From positions 22,081 to 86,080 of the forward strand of contig JACCGJ010012970.1 in NCBI GenBank assembly GCA_013407085.1: 64,000 nucleotides of DNA. Reading direction: 5' to 3'. Source of the stretch: Atriophallophorus winterbourni. Its lineage: Eukaryota > Platyhelminthes > Trematoda > Plagiorchiida > Microphallidae. The position numbers and the translations under genes were made by a program. Every line of letters begins with the position of its first letter. Position 1 is the first letter of the stretch. The notes under the pieces were generated by a model. It saw only the letters and a program-made list of their open reading frames with translations. It did not search any database and was not told the DNA's origin. Below are positions 20,384 to 31,000 of the stretch, piece after piece.

Positions 20384-20717
20384 TATAGTACTTTGTACAG
20401 TCTTCTATTTTGTATCATTTTAATTGGTTAGCTTAGACAATTTCGTTTCGTTACGATTGCCGATAACATCATATCGATTTATCGATTTCTTGTTATCGTT
20501 ATCACTCACATTTCACCGACTTTCTGTTCGATCACCCAGTTAACAATATTCATCTGTTGAATACATTTGTACATAATCAACTCATTCAATAATTATAATA
20601 CACACTATGTCCACGCACGCTTTTCGTTCTTCTGTGGTTGTATCGGAGTCGAAATTTTATATGTGATATAACTGGAACACACGCAGCCTCAGAATCTTGT
20701 CCTCTCTATCCACTACA
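20384..20717 (+). repeat. 3' LTR of the 4.0 kb Gypsy element
   Basis: This is the 334-bp partner of 16717-17039. It is preceded by a purine tract at 20371-20380 and followed by the AATC duplication at 20718-20721. Confidence 0.85.
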
Positions 20718-20721
20718 AATC

Positions 20722-21323
20722 TACCTTGTACATATATTAGAGTTGGAATGTGAATGCTTCTAGTGTGAATACTGAAGTAAATCAAGCTGAGCTGGTAGTT
20801 TTTTAAGGTTTGTGAATAATTATAATTATATGTTTTCCCACATTAGCTTTCGCGAATCATGCTGTGGTTGACGTGATCGAATGCGTTTGAATCATCAATA
20901 TAGCAGGCATGAACGTATTATCCTTGGTCAAGATACACTATCCAATCGTCCAGAGTGATGAGTAGATTTGATCTGTTTCGGCGAAACCCATGTTGCACTG
21001 CTGATAAAAGTCATTCCTTTAGTCATTCCTTGTTCTGTCATGAGAGGAAAAACACCTGGTTCCACTTTTGTTCTTTCATTCACAATTGTGTACATTATTT
21101 TTGGATTATTTCCACCATGCGTTGCTGGTACGTTTTTGTCCTGCAGAACCAGGGTGGTCACTCTGTTCCATATTCGGAAAAATTGAAACCAAATTACAGG
21201 AGTAGCAAGGCATAGACTCCTGTTTCAGTGAAATCCATTTTCTGTTTCCACTGCAAACAGTCAATCGGACATCTTCGCTGGGAATAAATCGAGGGTTTGA
21301 GTGGATATGTATCTGAAAATAGT
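20722..21323 (-). pseudogene. CR1 reverse transcriptase piece (left part of a split CR1)
   Basis: On the minus strand KIMYTIVNERTKVEPGVFPL (about 21095-21035) matches the KLLYQIVNKQCSVNPGVAAL region of the CR1 at 9763-11866. Shortly after it an RSNLLITLDDW and then FDHVNHSM-type motif A region (about 20990-20860) can be read. The RT0-RT2 block between them is deleted. The rest of the element lies beyond the Gypsy insertion, at 24012 and above. Confidence 0.6.
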
Positions 21324-21506
21324 TGTATTAGACTGACAACGACAACAACGTCCCCAAGAATGTTGAAGAAATGGCACAGGAGATGGATTATTTATCGCGG
21401 TAGCCATAAGGTGATCGAAGGTACAGTGAAGCAATCACGGAACACAAATCAACGGGAAGTATATATCAAGGTCAATTATTAGATACAGTAAAGCAATGTT
21501 GTTACA
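21324..21506 (-). repeat. left (3') LTR of the 2.7 kb Gypsy element
   Basis: It shares ACGTCCCCAAGAATGTTG, GGCACAGGAGATGG, a long ...AAGGTACAGTGAAGCAATCA block and TATATCAAGGTCAATT with 23833-24011. Confidence 0.83.
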
Positions 21507-22689
21507 CAGCCCCCTTCCAAAAAGTTTGGTCAGAGGTGAATTCTGATCTGGAATTGACAATTGATCTGGCCAAGCGGTTTTAGGTTGTTCCAGGATGGAA
21601 CATAGTATCTCAGCAACTAGTCACTTCGAAGTCAGCCAAAGCACTTTATCTGCGTGTGTTGATTGTCGGTGGTTACCAGGATAATTACTAAGTCAAGTCA
21701 GGTCTCACATGCAGTGAACGTGCTGCCGGAGCCGAATCACATGGGGTGAACGTGCTGCTAACGGGAATCGCCAGTCTGGCATGGTCTTAGTATGTATCCA
21801 GTAGAAACAGATGTAGGCACATCTGCAGGCTTGACAACGAATAACCAGAATCTTTGAAAACATAGTCCGTGGTGAGAATTTCCTGCGCTTCCAGGGTTGA
21901 TGGCAAACGGCCTCGCCTGGAGAAAGCTGAGTGGTGTGCAGTCTGGCAGGTAAGGACCTTGTCTGAAAAGTTTCGTTTTTGTCTGTGTGCTCATGATTGA
22001 AGCTACCGGGTAGGATGGCGATACGCGTCGTTGATCCGGGGGTGGCGCATGCCACGGTTTTCACCGCGGGAGGTGCATGCGTACTTGAGGATTGAGAAAA
22101 GGAATAAATCTTTGGTGCATGTGTTTAAGGCCACGACCGAGTTATAGTGATGAGGTACGTAAAACATGCACGGGCATATACCAAGTGATAATAACACGTT
22201 AAAAAATGTACTACATAATCGCCGAACCTTACGGGTTGCTGTTTCGCTCGCCTAGCTGTTGTGGTGGCAGACATTGAGATAGTAGAGTGCAAATTAGGGG
22301 TTATCACCTGTGGTGCTGGGTCTGGGTCTGGCGAAGTTGCTGAGTTAACGGCATTGTACATGAACGCCGGTTTGAATCTGTCAATCAAGACGTGTCGTGT
22401 CGACCGGCGCGGTCAATTGCAACTGTTTTTTGGGACTGCCGAATTAACTTATATGGTGCATCATAAGGAGGGTGAAGAGTTTACTTCACCATGTCGTTTC
22501 GGGTAAAGACATACTGGCAATAAGTCATGTGGGACTGTTTGTCTTGAAATTGCGCGGGTGGTGGGTGGAAACGACTCCTATAGTGTCGCAAGCGCGCCAC
22601 GTAATCTCCATAGGCAAATGGTTATTGCCTAGACGGGGAGACATATTCACCAGGTTATGCAATTGTTGGACCGTATGTTAACTCGGCGG
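21507..22689. other. interior of the 2.7 kb Gypsy element, unreadable
   Basis: By position on the minus strand this should be integrase C-terminus and 3' untranslated sequence. Short frames exist but I recognise no motif. Confidence 0.4.
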
Positions 22690-23260
22690 CAGCGGCTTAC
22701 AAAGGGATTTTGAAGGTTGACCATAAACCTAGGAGGACAATCGGTGGGACTTCGGTCCAGTTAGTACCTCCGTTTGCCATTAACGCGGCTTTGAGTTGCC
22801 TGGGCAACCTTTCCAATATACCATTCGCCGCAGGGTGATAGGCAGTATTTTGGTGATGTTGGCAACCAATGGTAGCCGGCAATTTACTGAAGGCGCCATG
22901 GAAATGGTAATCTCGGTCCGATTTAACGTTACTCGGACAACCAAGTGTACTACCAGACGTTCGAAGAAGGCATTTGCAACTGTTTTGGAAAATCAGTTTG
23001 GTAGCGGAACGGCATCGGGCCACCCATTGAAATGATCTATGCAGGTGAGGATGTATGTATAGACACTTAAAGGTGGTAACGGGCCAATGAGGTTTACGTG
23101 GATGTGAGAGAAACACCTATCCTGTTCGACAAAAGCTCCAAATGGGCTTCTGGTGTGTCGGTGGATTTTCGTGCGTTGACAATCACCGCACGCTTTAGCG
23201 CATGTGCGAACGTCCCTACTGGCTTTCGGTCCATCACGTAGACCTGTGGATGTATCCTCG
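22690..23260 (-). pseudogene. Gypsy integrase (zinc domain end and core)
   Basis: The minus strand reads CAKACGDCQRTKIHRHTRSP (about 23215-23155), the second half of the HHCC domain, and then VNLIGPLPP (about 23075, with Asn in place of the catalytic Asp). LTCIDHFNGWPDAVPLP follows (about 23050-22995). After decayed sequence comes NTAYHPAANGILERLPRQLK (about 22852-22793) with the catalytic Glu in ILERL. The loss of the first Asp and the frameshifts make it inactive. Confidence 0.75.
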
Positions 23261-23809
23261 ATGTTGAAAAGACGATTTAATCTTTTCGGGCCCCGGGAGG
23301 TTTCCGCTGGCGATTTGAGATGGGCGGAAGGTTTGATGCAACGCCGCGCATCATCTCCGTATTTCCGATGTATCCAGCAAACGTGTGACCGTGTGCGACT
23401 ACTCGAGTGTCGTGACTTATAATTGAGTAGCGATCACCTATGGGTGCAGTTAGGATTGCGTCGCGTAGCTTTAAAAACATGTTCGCGGGGAGTTTCTGCG
23501 TTAAATGTGAAAACATGGCGGAGTCATCAATTATACTTTTAGAACTAAATTCTTTTTCTAAAAAATGAAACTAATACTCTGGGTCCTGTGAAATTAAGGT
23601 GGGTATTGTGATTACCGTGGATGCCAACATAACGCTTTAAAATCACTCATGATGAACAATAGCAATTGGTGCAAAAATACACGATTAAACGAGTTAAAAT
23701 AAATTACCTGAAAACTCCGATGCAAAGCGGGAAAATGACGTACCGTATAAGATACACTTAGAATGCGTGTATTTCGGGCTTACCAACTTGTAGTACACGA
23801 AGAATTCGT

Positions 23810-23829
23810 GTATCACGTCGGGCTCACCA
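23810..23829 (-). promoter_or_regulatory. tRNA-Trp-type primer-binding site
   Basis: The minus strand reads TGGTGAGCCCGACGTGATAC three bases inside the LTR, the same site as at 2786-2803. Confidence 0.7.
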
Positions 23830-23832
23830 ATT

Positions 23833-24011
23833 TTTAGTACACCAATACAATAATGTCCCCAAGAATGTTGGAGAAAAGGCACAGGAGATGGCATATTTAA
23901 CGCGGTAGCCAAAAGGTGCACGAAGGTACAGTGAAGCAATCACGGAATACGAATCAACAGGAAGTATATATCAAGGTCAATTGTTAGGTACAGTAAAACA
24001 ATGTAGTTACA
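23833..24011 (-). repeat. right (5') LTR of the 2.7 kb Gypsy element
   Basis: This is the 179-bp partner of 21324-21506, followed by TAGT. It begins TTTAGTACACC where the related LTR at 2807 has TGTAGTAGACC. Confidence 0.83.
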
Positions 24012-24790
24012 TAGTTTTAAAATAAGTTTTAATGTGTATTTGAATCATTGAAATCAAGTTGGACCTCGTTTAGTTCACAGAGTGCTTTTCTGAATCTGCA
24101 TATGTCGACTTTACTGATTACCTTTGTCTCGTTGCAGTGTCTGAAAGGCACTAAAGACGTAATCGAACACAAGCCCTACATGGTCACTCCGCCCCAATGG
24201 AGCTTCGTAGTCGATTGATTCGATAGCTGATGCGTTCGAAGTAGGAAGAAGGTCCAGAAAAGATAGCTGATCTGTTCCTTTCATTCGTGTATGTTTGAAG
24301 ACTTGGTTGTACAAGCGTACTAGGTCGAATACTTCGCAAAGTTTTTGTATCAGTGTATTCGTTTGATGCTGGCCTCTTAAGTATAGCCGCGGAAGCTTTA
24401 AGTCCCTTATGATTAGCATTTGAGGCTGCTGTCGAGCGTTGAGGCGGTGAAATCTTTCAACTAGCTTATAGTTGTGTTCTGTAGTCGATGTTGGTGAGCG
24501 GTATTTGACCCTGACGGTACAGCTGTCACCAGATTTCAGGTCAAGTGAGCAGCACAGCGTTTCAGTGAGTGAAGGATCAGTATTTGAGATGATGTTTATC
24601 TATAGTCGCTCGTGACAATACAACGCAACACCACCTCAAACGCCACCACGGTCACGGCGTAGGAGTGTCATATTAGGAATAGAAAGATCACTGTCGGTCA
24701 TAATCGATTGATACTAAGATTCAATCACAGCAATAAGATCAGGGGAATTGATAACACAAATAATAATCAGTTTCGCCAACTTGTTGATTA
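24012..24790 (-). pseudogene. CR1 ORF2 endonuclease (EEP)
   Basis: The minus strand reads, from about 24680, RDRGGVxGGVALYC-type sequence, TETLCCSLDLKSGDSC and ERFHRLNARQQPQMLIIRDL (the L-I-x-x-D-L/F-N strand, here ending RDLKLP). It then reads FDLVRLYNQVFKHTRMKGTD, QLSFLDLLPT and APLGRSDHVGLVFDYV (about 24195-24148), the SDH catalytic histidine motif. The C-terminal half (24419-24111) is open; the N-terminal half has stops. It belongs with ORF1 at 25080-26230 and the RT piece at 20722-21323. Confidence 0.78.
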
Positions 24791-25079
24791 AACATTGAGC
24801 ATTTGTATAATGACATTTGATCGATACTGTTTTATGTAGTGATGAATCATGTGGTATGTGATGAGGCGTCAAACAGTGTGATGCTGAATCACACTGAATA
24901 GTCGCTGACCGCCGGCCTTGGGAATTTCTCGGTCCCGATTGGTTAAGCCGTACCTATGAAGTTTTATTTATGTATTGATTTCTTACATTTGGTTGGAAAG
25001 GCTGCTATCCACTGTCTCCACACAGGCAGTGTTTGACGTACGACATTGGGTTTGGGTGGGCTAAGACTAACATCCTTGG

Positions 25080-26230
25080 GTAACGTTCATTTTCCTTTTT
25101 TAATTCTAACATTACTATTTCGGCTAAAGGAACTCGAAAAGTGTCCACAACATCGGTTTTAGAATTACCAAGAGAACACGCAATGTAGCGTCAATGCTTG
25201 CCGTCGTGCTCTACGGTTTCCTGAATCGAAACTCCAGAATTATTTTCTGGTACACCAATTAGAATTATACTTCGTGATACCGTTTTACCTTGGCGTTCAA
25301 GCTACCCTTCCTTTCTCACCATGGTACATCTGGATTTTTGCGTTAGTTTGAGACGGGATCTGTCTTGAGTAGGTCCGCATTCAGGAGTAAGTTCTCGATA
25401 TCAACGTCACATTTCAGTGTGATCTTCAGCAAGCGAGGTTGAACAATATGAGCTGAAGTTGAGTGTCGAGTTAGTCGAGTCACTTTGTCTGGTATTACAT
25501 GTTTTATTTGCATCAGGTGGCAAAGTTGAGACCATTTCTCGAGATCGTGTTTCTGTTTGCTATCAAACAGGCTTACATGGGACTCGCTAACGTTCGTATA
25601 TACCTCGTTCAATGCGCATGGGGAGTTGTTATTACATATCGGAAAGTCAGAAGTTTAAGAATGTAAACAATTTTTTGATTGACTTTGTGAGTCGCAGCTT
25701 TAGAATGCAGAGCTGAGGTCGACCGTATAGCACAACTCTGTGAGATTTTTGGCTGATTCCTAAACGGATTTTTTCTTTGTTGTCACACACATAGCTTTAG
25801 TCTAAGATTGCTTCAGTGGTGGTTCCGAAATCGTTGTATTATTAATATGGTTTACATCAGTGATCACCCGATCAACATGATTTACCAAAATTTCCTCCAC
25901 TCATCGAAAGTTCAACTCGAAACAAGCCATCCATTTTTCTATTTTAGTTTCAAAATTATCGGCATCGTGCAAGGATTTAGCTCTGCAACGAACACAGAAA
26001 TAGCAGGCACCTGGAACCTTTTCATTATTTATTAATGCTCTCGAATCATGTGCTAAAGTAGGGTCACATTTACCATTGATCCTGCCCATACACATCAAAC
26101 ACGTTATGATTTTACTCACATTGTTAATCATCGGTTGTTCACACGAATAAATGCTGATAGCTATGATCGAAAGTAATACAGAATTCTTGGAATAAGATAA
26201 ATCTGAGCAGATTCGTTGAAGATATGTCAC
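25080..26230 (-). pseudogene. CR1 ORF1 with N-terminal zinc-finger region
   Basis: Minus strand 26230-25901 shows a cysteine-rich N-terminus: CEQPMINNVSKIITCLMCMG, KCDPTL, then GACYFCVRCRAKS. The C-x(n)-C-x2-C...C...C-x2-C layout resembles the PHD-like finger found at the start of some CR1 ORF1 proteins. Next, at 25612-25343, comes the shared core (KVTRLTRHSTSAHIVQPRLL, KITLKCDVDIENLLLNADLL). The C-terminal block to about 25080 ends with a TFRVPL-type motif. Stops separate the parts. This is the most complete ORF1 in the window. Confidence 0.6.
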
Positions 26231-26272
26231 AAAGTGTCAAAGAAAAAAATGCAAACGCACAACAGAAACTAT

Positions 26273-26655
26273 TTAAACGTGTCTAGGGAAAAATCCGGTC
26301 AAGCTTTGTGAAAAGATCCTCACTGTTAACGTAGTCAAATGACTCCGTTTGATTAGGAAAAAAACAGAGTTTAATGTCATACGCTGTCTCTGACACTTGA
26401 AGTTGTCTCCAGGAGGGGATCGTGTATACAGTTGATCTTTTCCTGCTAACGCCAAATTGAGATTCGGAGTAAACTCCAACAGCTAAAACTGGTAGCCGGA
26501 TCTGTAAGACGTCTGCAAAAAAGTTGCTTTTAACATTCAGAAGAGAGAATACGCTGTAATTGTTGCATTCACATAGAGCAAGAATATTTTCGAACAGCTC
26601 GGTGATCTTGGTATCTCGCATCCCTTGTGGGACATAGTTCTCCTGTCAGCACACA
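26273..26655 (-). pseudogene. RTE-type LINE reverse transcriptase fragment
   Basis: The minus strand reads RDTKITELFENI, ECNNYSVFSLLNVKSNFFAD, VLQIRLPVLAVGVYSESQFG, VSRKRSTVYTI and SFDYVNSEDLFTKLDRI. These correspond one to one to the RT1-RT3 region of the RTE element at 38978-41078 (CNNYRxISLLxVxxKLFAKV, YPESQxGFRxGRSTxDMIF, AFDxVxRDxLFxxLxR). It is isolated between two CR1 elements. Confidence 0.72.
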
Positions 26656-26770
26656 AGAAAAAATTAATTAAAGCTGTTTATTCATAGATAATACGCATGT
26701 AAAAAAGATATACTTTAAAAGACCCACAAAAAGGTGCATCAGATCGGTTGGTAAATAATATCTGAAATGT

Positions 26771-29700
26771 GTGTTAAAGATTATTGTCAAACGTGAACGT
26801 ATACTTGCCCATATGGGCATCTATCGAGTTTTAAAATGCGGCAATGCTTTCAGATTGTACCACGCGAGTAGGTATAGTATTCCACAAATCTACATTGTGA
26901 ACGGAAAAAGCGTATTTCCGGTAGTTCAACCTGCTACGCTGTTGGTAAAGTGTATATTGGTGACTACGCAAATTTGTGCTGATTGAAAGATATAACGAAT
27001 GGCGGCTTTGATGATGGATGGTGGATGTGTGTTGAAATCAATTTCCAGATTATATTGGGGCTCTTCTCAGGAGAAACAAGTTTCTTCGGCTTTGCTTTCG
27101 AGAGTCGACATTGCCTATAGTTTTCTAAGTCAGACTGAGTAACCACGCCAAAATCTGTATCGAAGGATACGGGTATAATTGCAGCTCGAACTATATAATA
27201 TCCTTTGTTTAACTAGCTGTTGAGCGATAATGAGCTGCATTGAGAGGCATTAAGTGGCATTTCATTGTCTAGCTTTGCGTCATCAGCAAAGTAATAATTG
27301 GCGGCTGTGTAATAGTAGGCAAGTCATTGATATATATATTAGAAACAAGAGCGGTTCGAGGACTTATTCTTGTGGGATTTTAAGGGCAACTTGAATAGTC
27401 TCGGATAGCTCATTTTCACTCCCATGTACATCTCATGGGATATTAACAAATTCTTTAGTCAATGCATAGAGTTTACCATCCACTCCGTAGGTAAGGAATT
27501 TCGACAAGAGTAGTTCGTGACTAACACGATCAAATGCTTTTGAAAAATAAATTTTAAATTACGTCCACGGAGTTGCCAGCAGCCAGACCAATCTTCTTTC
27601 ACTAATAGAATGCTTATCAGGCAAGATCGCTATTTTTTGAACCAATGCTGTACATCAGAGAGTAAGTTATGGATCTCAAGTTGATTCCGCATTGCATCAG
27701 CTATGATAGACCAAATTACCTTAGATAGCACTGGTAATAAAAGCTAATGGACGATAGTTTAACGCATGTTTTCTTTTGCTGCCAACGTAGATCGGACTAT
27801 TCAGGGCAATTTCCATGTTTTTTTCGACGAATTTCTTTTCAAAAATTATCTTGAACACCTCAGATGTCGGGTTGCCAATTCTGTAGACAGGATATGCAAA
27901 AGGTTAAGGTTTTATAACATCTATTCCGGGTGAACCTGTTTTCTTCATCGTCTTTAATTTTCTTTTAACAACGTTCGGACTGAATTCTACCTCGTGAAGA
28001 AGTGGCAGGCTGCAGCTATTAAAGTTCAGAAACTATTCATAAGTTGACACTTGCGATAATACTGATGCAACTTGTTGTCGAAGAATTTTTACACAATCTT
28101 TAAATGATGTCACTAGGCCAGTAGGAGAACCAAGTGGCAGTATTCCCATTTAAACACTCCGGATGTTGTTGACGTGCTTGTACAATGCTTTGGATTTCAT
28201 AACAATATTTTCGACTAGTTTGATTTGGTAATGTTTTCTATCATTTCGATTAAGCAGACACACTTATTTCGAAATAATTTGTAGTTGCACCACTTCAGTC
28301 ATGGCGGCTCATCCAAGTACTTATTCCAGATTTTGTCACAGGTACACATATATTTCCGTGTAATGCTTCCAAGTGGCTTTTTTAGATGTTGCTTGTTACT
28401 TATTATTTGCATGTTCAATGACAAAACAAAGATGATAGGGAGTTTGTTGTAAAAGTTTCCCATATTTCCTGAGTTGATGTGAGTTTAAAGAAATACCATC
28501 GTTTGGCAGTAATAAGAGCTCGAAGCAAGTCATAGTTCATAGTTGTATAAGAAAGAGATTCGATCATGAGTTCTTAGTTTGTGAGTATGATAAGTTAGAT
28601 GAGGTTTGTTCAGATCGAAATCGCGTTGCTTGTTTTACATAGTTGTAAAGTGGGGTTACTGTAATTATTCCTTGAAGAAAGCTTTTGACGTTATCGTTAT
28701 GCGTGTGGCAATTGTCGGTACATTAATATCACCCAGCAGGAACAAATGTGATTAGGGGAGCTTCAATGCACAATGTATTGCGTTAGAAATAACAGTGTCC
28801 GCGGCAGGTGATGAAGAAGGGGAGCGATAAATCAATGCAGCTACGGCTATCATGCAGGTCAATAGAGCAAAACAATGTATCTGTAAATCTAGTTCCAGAG
28901 CGAAAAGTAAGCTACAATGAAGCTTTCATATAATTAGAGGAGGACACCGCTACCATTTGTTGCACGATATTTTCTGTAAATCATCATGTGTGGGATCGTA
29001 AGTTTATAATCCTGTAGGAAATTACTTAACCACGGTTTGCTCATGCAATCAAATTGGAAGCGCGTAAATAATGTTCAACCAACATACCCAGAATGCCCTT
29101 AGCATTGGTGCAACAGCATGATTGAAATTTTATTTTGGGGGGTAGATTAAGAACCCATAGTAGTGGATTCGCCGACCCAGAAATGGTCGGCTTCTCCAGG
29201 ATTTTATCTCAGGTGCATTTGATTGACTTGCTAACGAAGTCATTTCAGGAATAATAGTGTTCTTGCGTTTTATGTCGTATACTGCCCGAATAAGAATTTC
29301 AATAGGTTCCAATTTTCGGCATTGGTACCACGCCTAGTGTAAGCAACCCTTAATTTCGTCAGTAAGGAATGATATTTTAAATGGTGGAGGCTGCTGAAAT
29401 TCCTTTTTTCGCTTAAGGCGCATTATATAAGTCGTTATTTTATCCTTTAAACCTAGGAACTTTTGTAAAAGTCTGCGTTTACTGCAATCTTGTTGCAGTC
29501 GTTTACTTGATTCTTATGCGTTCGAATTGGGTGTTCGATAGAGCTCGAAAGTTTGAATGGTACTGCTCAGCAGATTCGATAAATTGAAGTTACCCTTAAT
29601 TAAAAATACAAAATTGAATATAGAAGTAAGCATGCGAAATTTGTCGAGTAGGTCCAGATTGTAAGCTTCCTTTGCAGACAGTAGACGATGTACTACTCCT

Positions 29701-30062
29701 AAAACACAGTCTTCGCCTTTAGCTAATAGGACTGAGCACTAGAGTGTATCCCGCAACACGATGTCTGGATTCGTAATCTCACGGCACAACGGTTTTTGGC
29801 TATAATAAAAAGCTACTCCGCTTCCTCTGGTTTTACGGTGACGGCGAATAAGTGACACCCGGCATAATTGTACTTCACCATTTGTTTGATGAGTCTGTAG
29901 CCACCTTTCCATTACGGTGATGATGTTTCGTAAACTTTTCAGAAAATTTGCACGCAGATCACTGATTATGTTTCCATGAATTTTGCGTTGGTGTAGATGC
30001 ATTTCATAGTTTTTTTCTCAACAAGGATGTGGTGTGAGGAAGGAGTTTAGCGGAGTGCAGAA
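26771..30062 (-). pseudogene. CR1-type LINE copy B, ORF2 (endonuclease and reverse transcriptase)
   Basis: Minus strand from 30060: endonuclease with MERWLQTHQTNGEVQLCRVS and RHRKTRGSGVAFYYSQKPL (30002-29739). Pre-RT and RT follow with many stops. Readable motifs are KAFDRVSHELLLSKF (about 27545-27500), IYINDLPTITQPP (about 27345-27305) and FADDAK (about 27290-27273). The C-terminal block has LENYRQCRLSKAKPKKLVSP (about 27140-27080) and HPSSKPPFVISFNQHKF. The 3' end lies near 26771-26660. It is collinear with window positions 1-1173 where both are present. Confidence 0.75.
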
Positions 30063-30064
30063 TA

Positions 30065-30998
30065 CAGTGGAACCCACCTACTACGAAATCGTTTTCAACG
30101 AATTCTTGGGTTGAACGAACACACCATGATTTCCCAAATAAATTCCTTCTTTGTAAGACTATTTAAAACATTAGTACAACGAATCTGTTCGTTACGAATC
30201 TCGCCTTTGACGAACACTGTACACGTTCCCGACAGCTATGTTTGTTCAATAAAGTTCATACGTACAAGGAACTCGCTTTGTCTTGCCTTTAGCACACAAA
30301 GCTCCATAAAGAGTGGCCTGCAGTGCGCTAAGAATAGAACTTACGCACAGCTTGGCGAGACACAGGCAGCCTAGCCGCCAGTGTGGTAACTAACTCGCGC
30401 GCACACACAAGAAAATCACGTGAATTATCTGTGACTGGTTATCACAGACCTATGACAAATTGCAATCACTCAAGCAGACACTTCATTCCTTTCTTACAGT
30501 TACACGATGGCTGACAGAAAACGACAGTGACACAGAAGTCGTAGCTTCGTCCTAGATCTGCTTTTGATCTCTGCAGGAGAGTTTTTTAGGATAGATGGAA
30601 GAGACGTCGAAAAGAACTTGAATTAGTGGAGAGAGAGATTGAGGCCGTGGCGAAGTCAAAAGTTAAACAAAAGAGCCTCTCCAGCTACTTCATGAACTGT
30701 CAGTGTGCGTGCAAGATGTTTTTGTTACTTTGTTTTAGAATAAATTTATTATTATTAACATGAACTTGGATTTAATGTTGTGATCTGTGGGCTGTGGCAT
30801 GATCTATACATCAAATGGATTACACGCATGCAGAAACACACAAAGGTAAGACATTCTTCACTTCTTTATTGTTTATACGTGTACAGATAAACGGCGGCAA
30901 AATCACATGTTTGATATTGCGTTTTACTTGCAACGAATTCCGCTTTTAACGAACATTTTACTCTCTCCCTGGATTTTCGTTGTACCCGGGTTCCACTG
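30065..30998 (+). mobile_element. Tigger/pogo-like non-autonomous copy B (MITE-like deletion form)
   Basis: It is flanked by a perfect TA duplication (30063-30064 and 30999-31000) and has CAGTGGAACCC inverted ends. It carries the first codons of the transposase (ATG GCT GAC AGA AAA CGA at 30507) joined directly to the C-terminal end (CACAGAAGTCGTAG on, matching 7648 on). About 1.4 kb of transposase is lost. The C-terminal tail ends with the sequence for SYFMN. It sits at the same CR1 position as 1174-8137. Confidence 0.85.
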
Positions 30999-31000
30999 TA

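Larger units (their letters stand above)
16717..20717 (+). mobile_element. Gypsy (Ty3-like) LTR retrotransposon, 4.0 kb, TSD AATC
   Basis: Long direct repeats (16717-17039 and 20384-20717) flank a pol region in correct order: protease, reverse transcriptase, RNase H, integrase. The target duplication AATC lies at 16713-16716 and 20718-20721. A TGGTGAGCC primer site starts three bases after the 5' LTR, and a purine tract AGGAAGGGAA precedes the 3' LTR. The interior (3.3 kb) is shorter than usual because nearly all of gag is absent. Stops and frameshifts occur throughout, so it is dead. LTRs of the same family occur at 32827-33130. Confidence 0.9.
21324..24011 (-). mobile_element. Gypsy (CsRn1-like) element, 2.7 kb, TSD TAGT
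   Basis: LTRs lie at 21324-21506 and 23833-24011, and the target duplication TAGT at 21320-21323 and 24012-24015. On the minus strand the LTRs start TGTAAC and a tRNA-Trp-type primer site follows (23810-23829). The interior contains readable integrase only; gag, protease and reverse transcriptase are missing or unreadable, so it is a deletion derivative. It splits a CR1 element (20722-21323 and 24012-26230). It shares its LTR family with the 1.25 kb element at 1729-2982. Confidence 0.85.

Noticed and set aside
22261..22681. Plus-strand frames inside the 2.7 kb Gypsy element
   Set aside because: They oppose the element's own minus-strand pol and show no domain.
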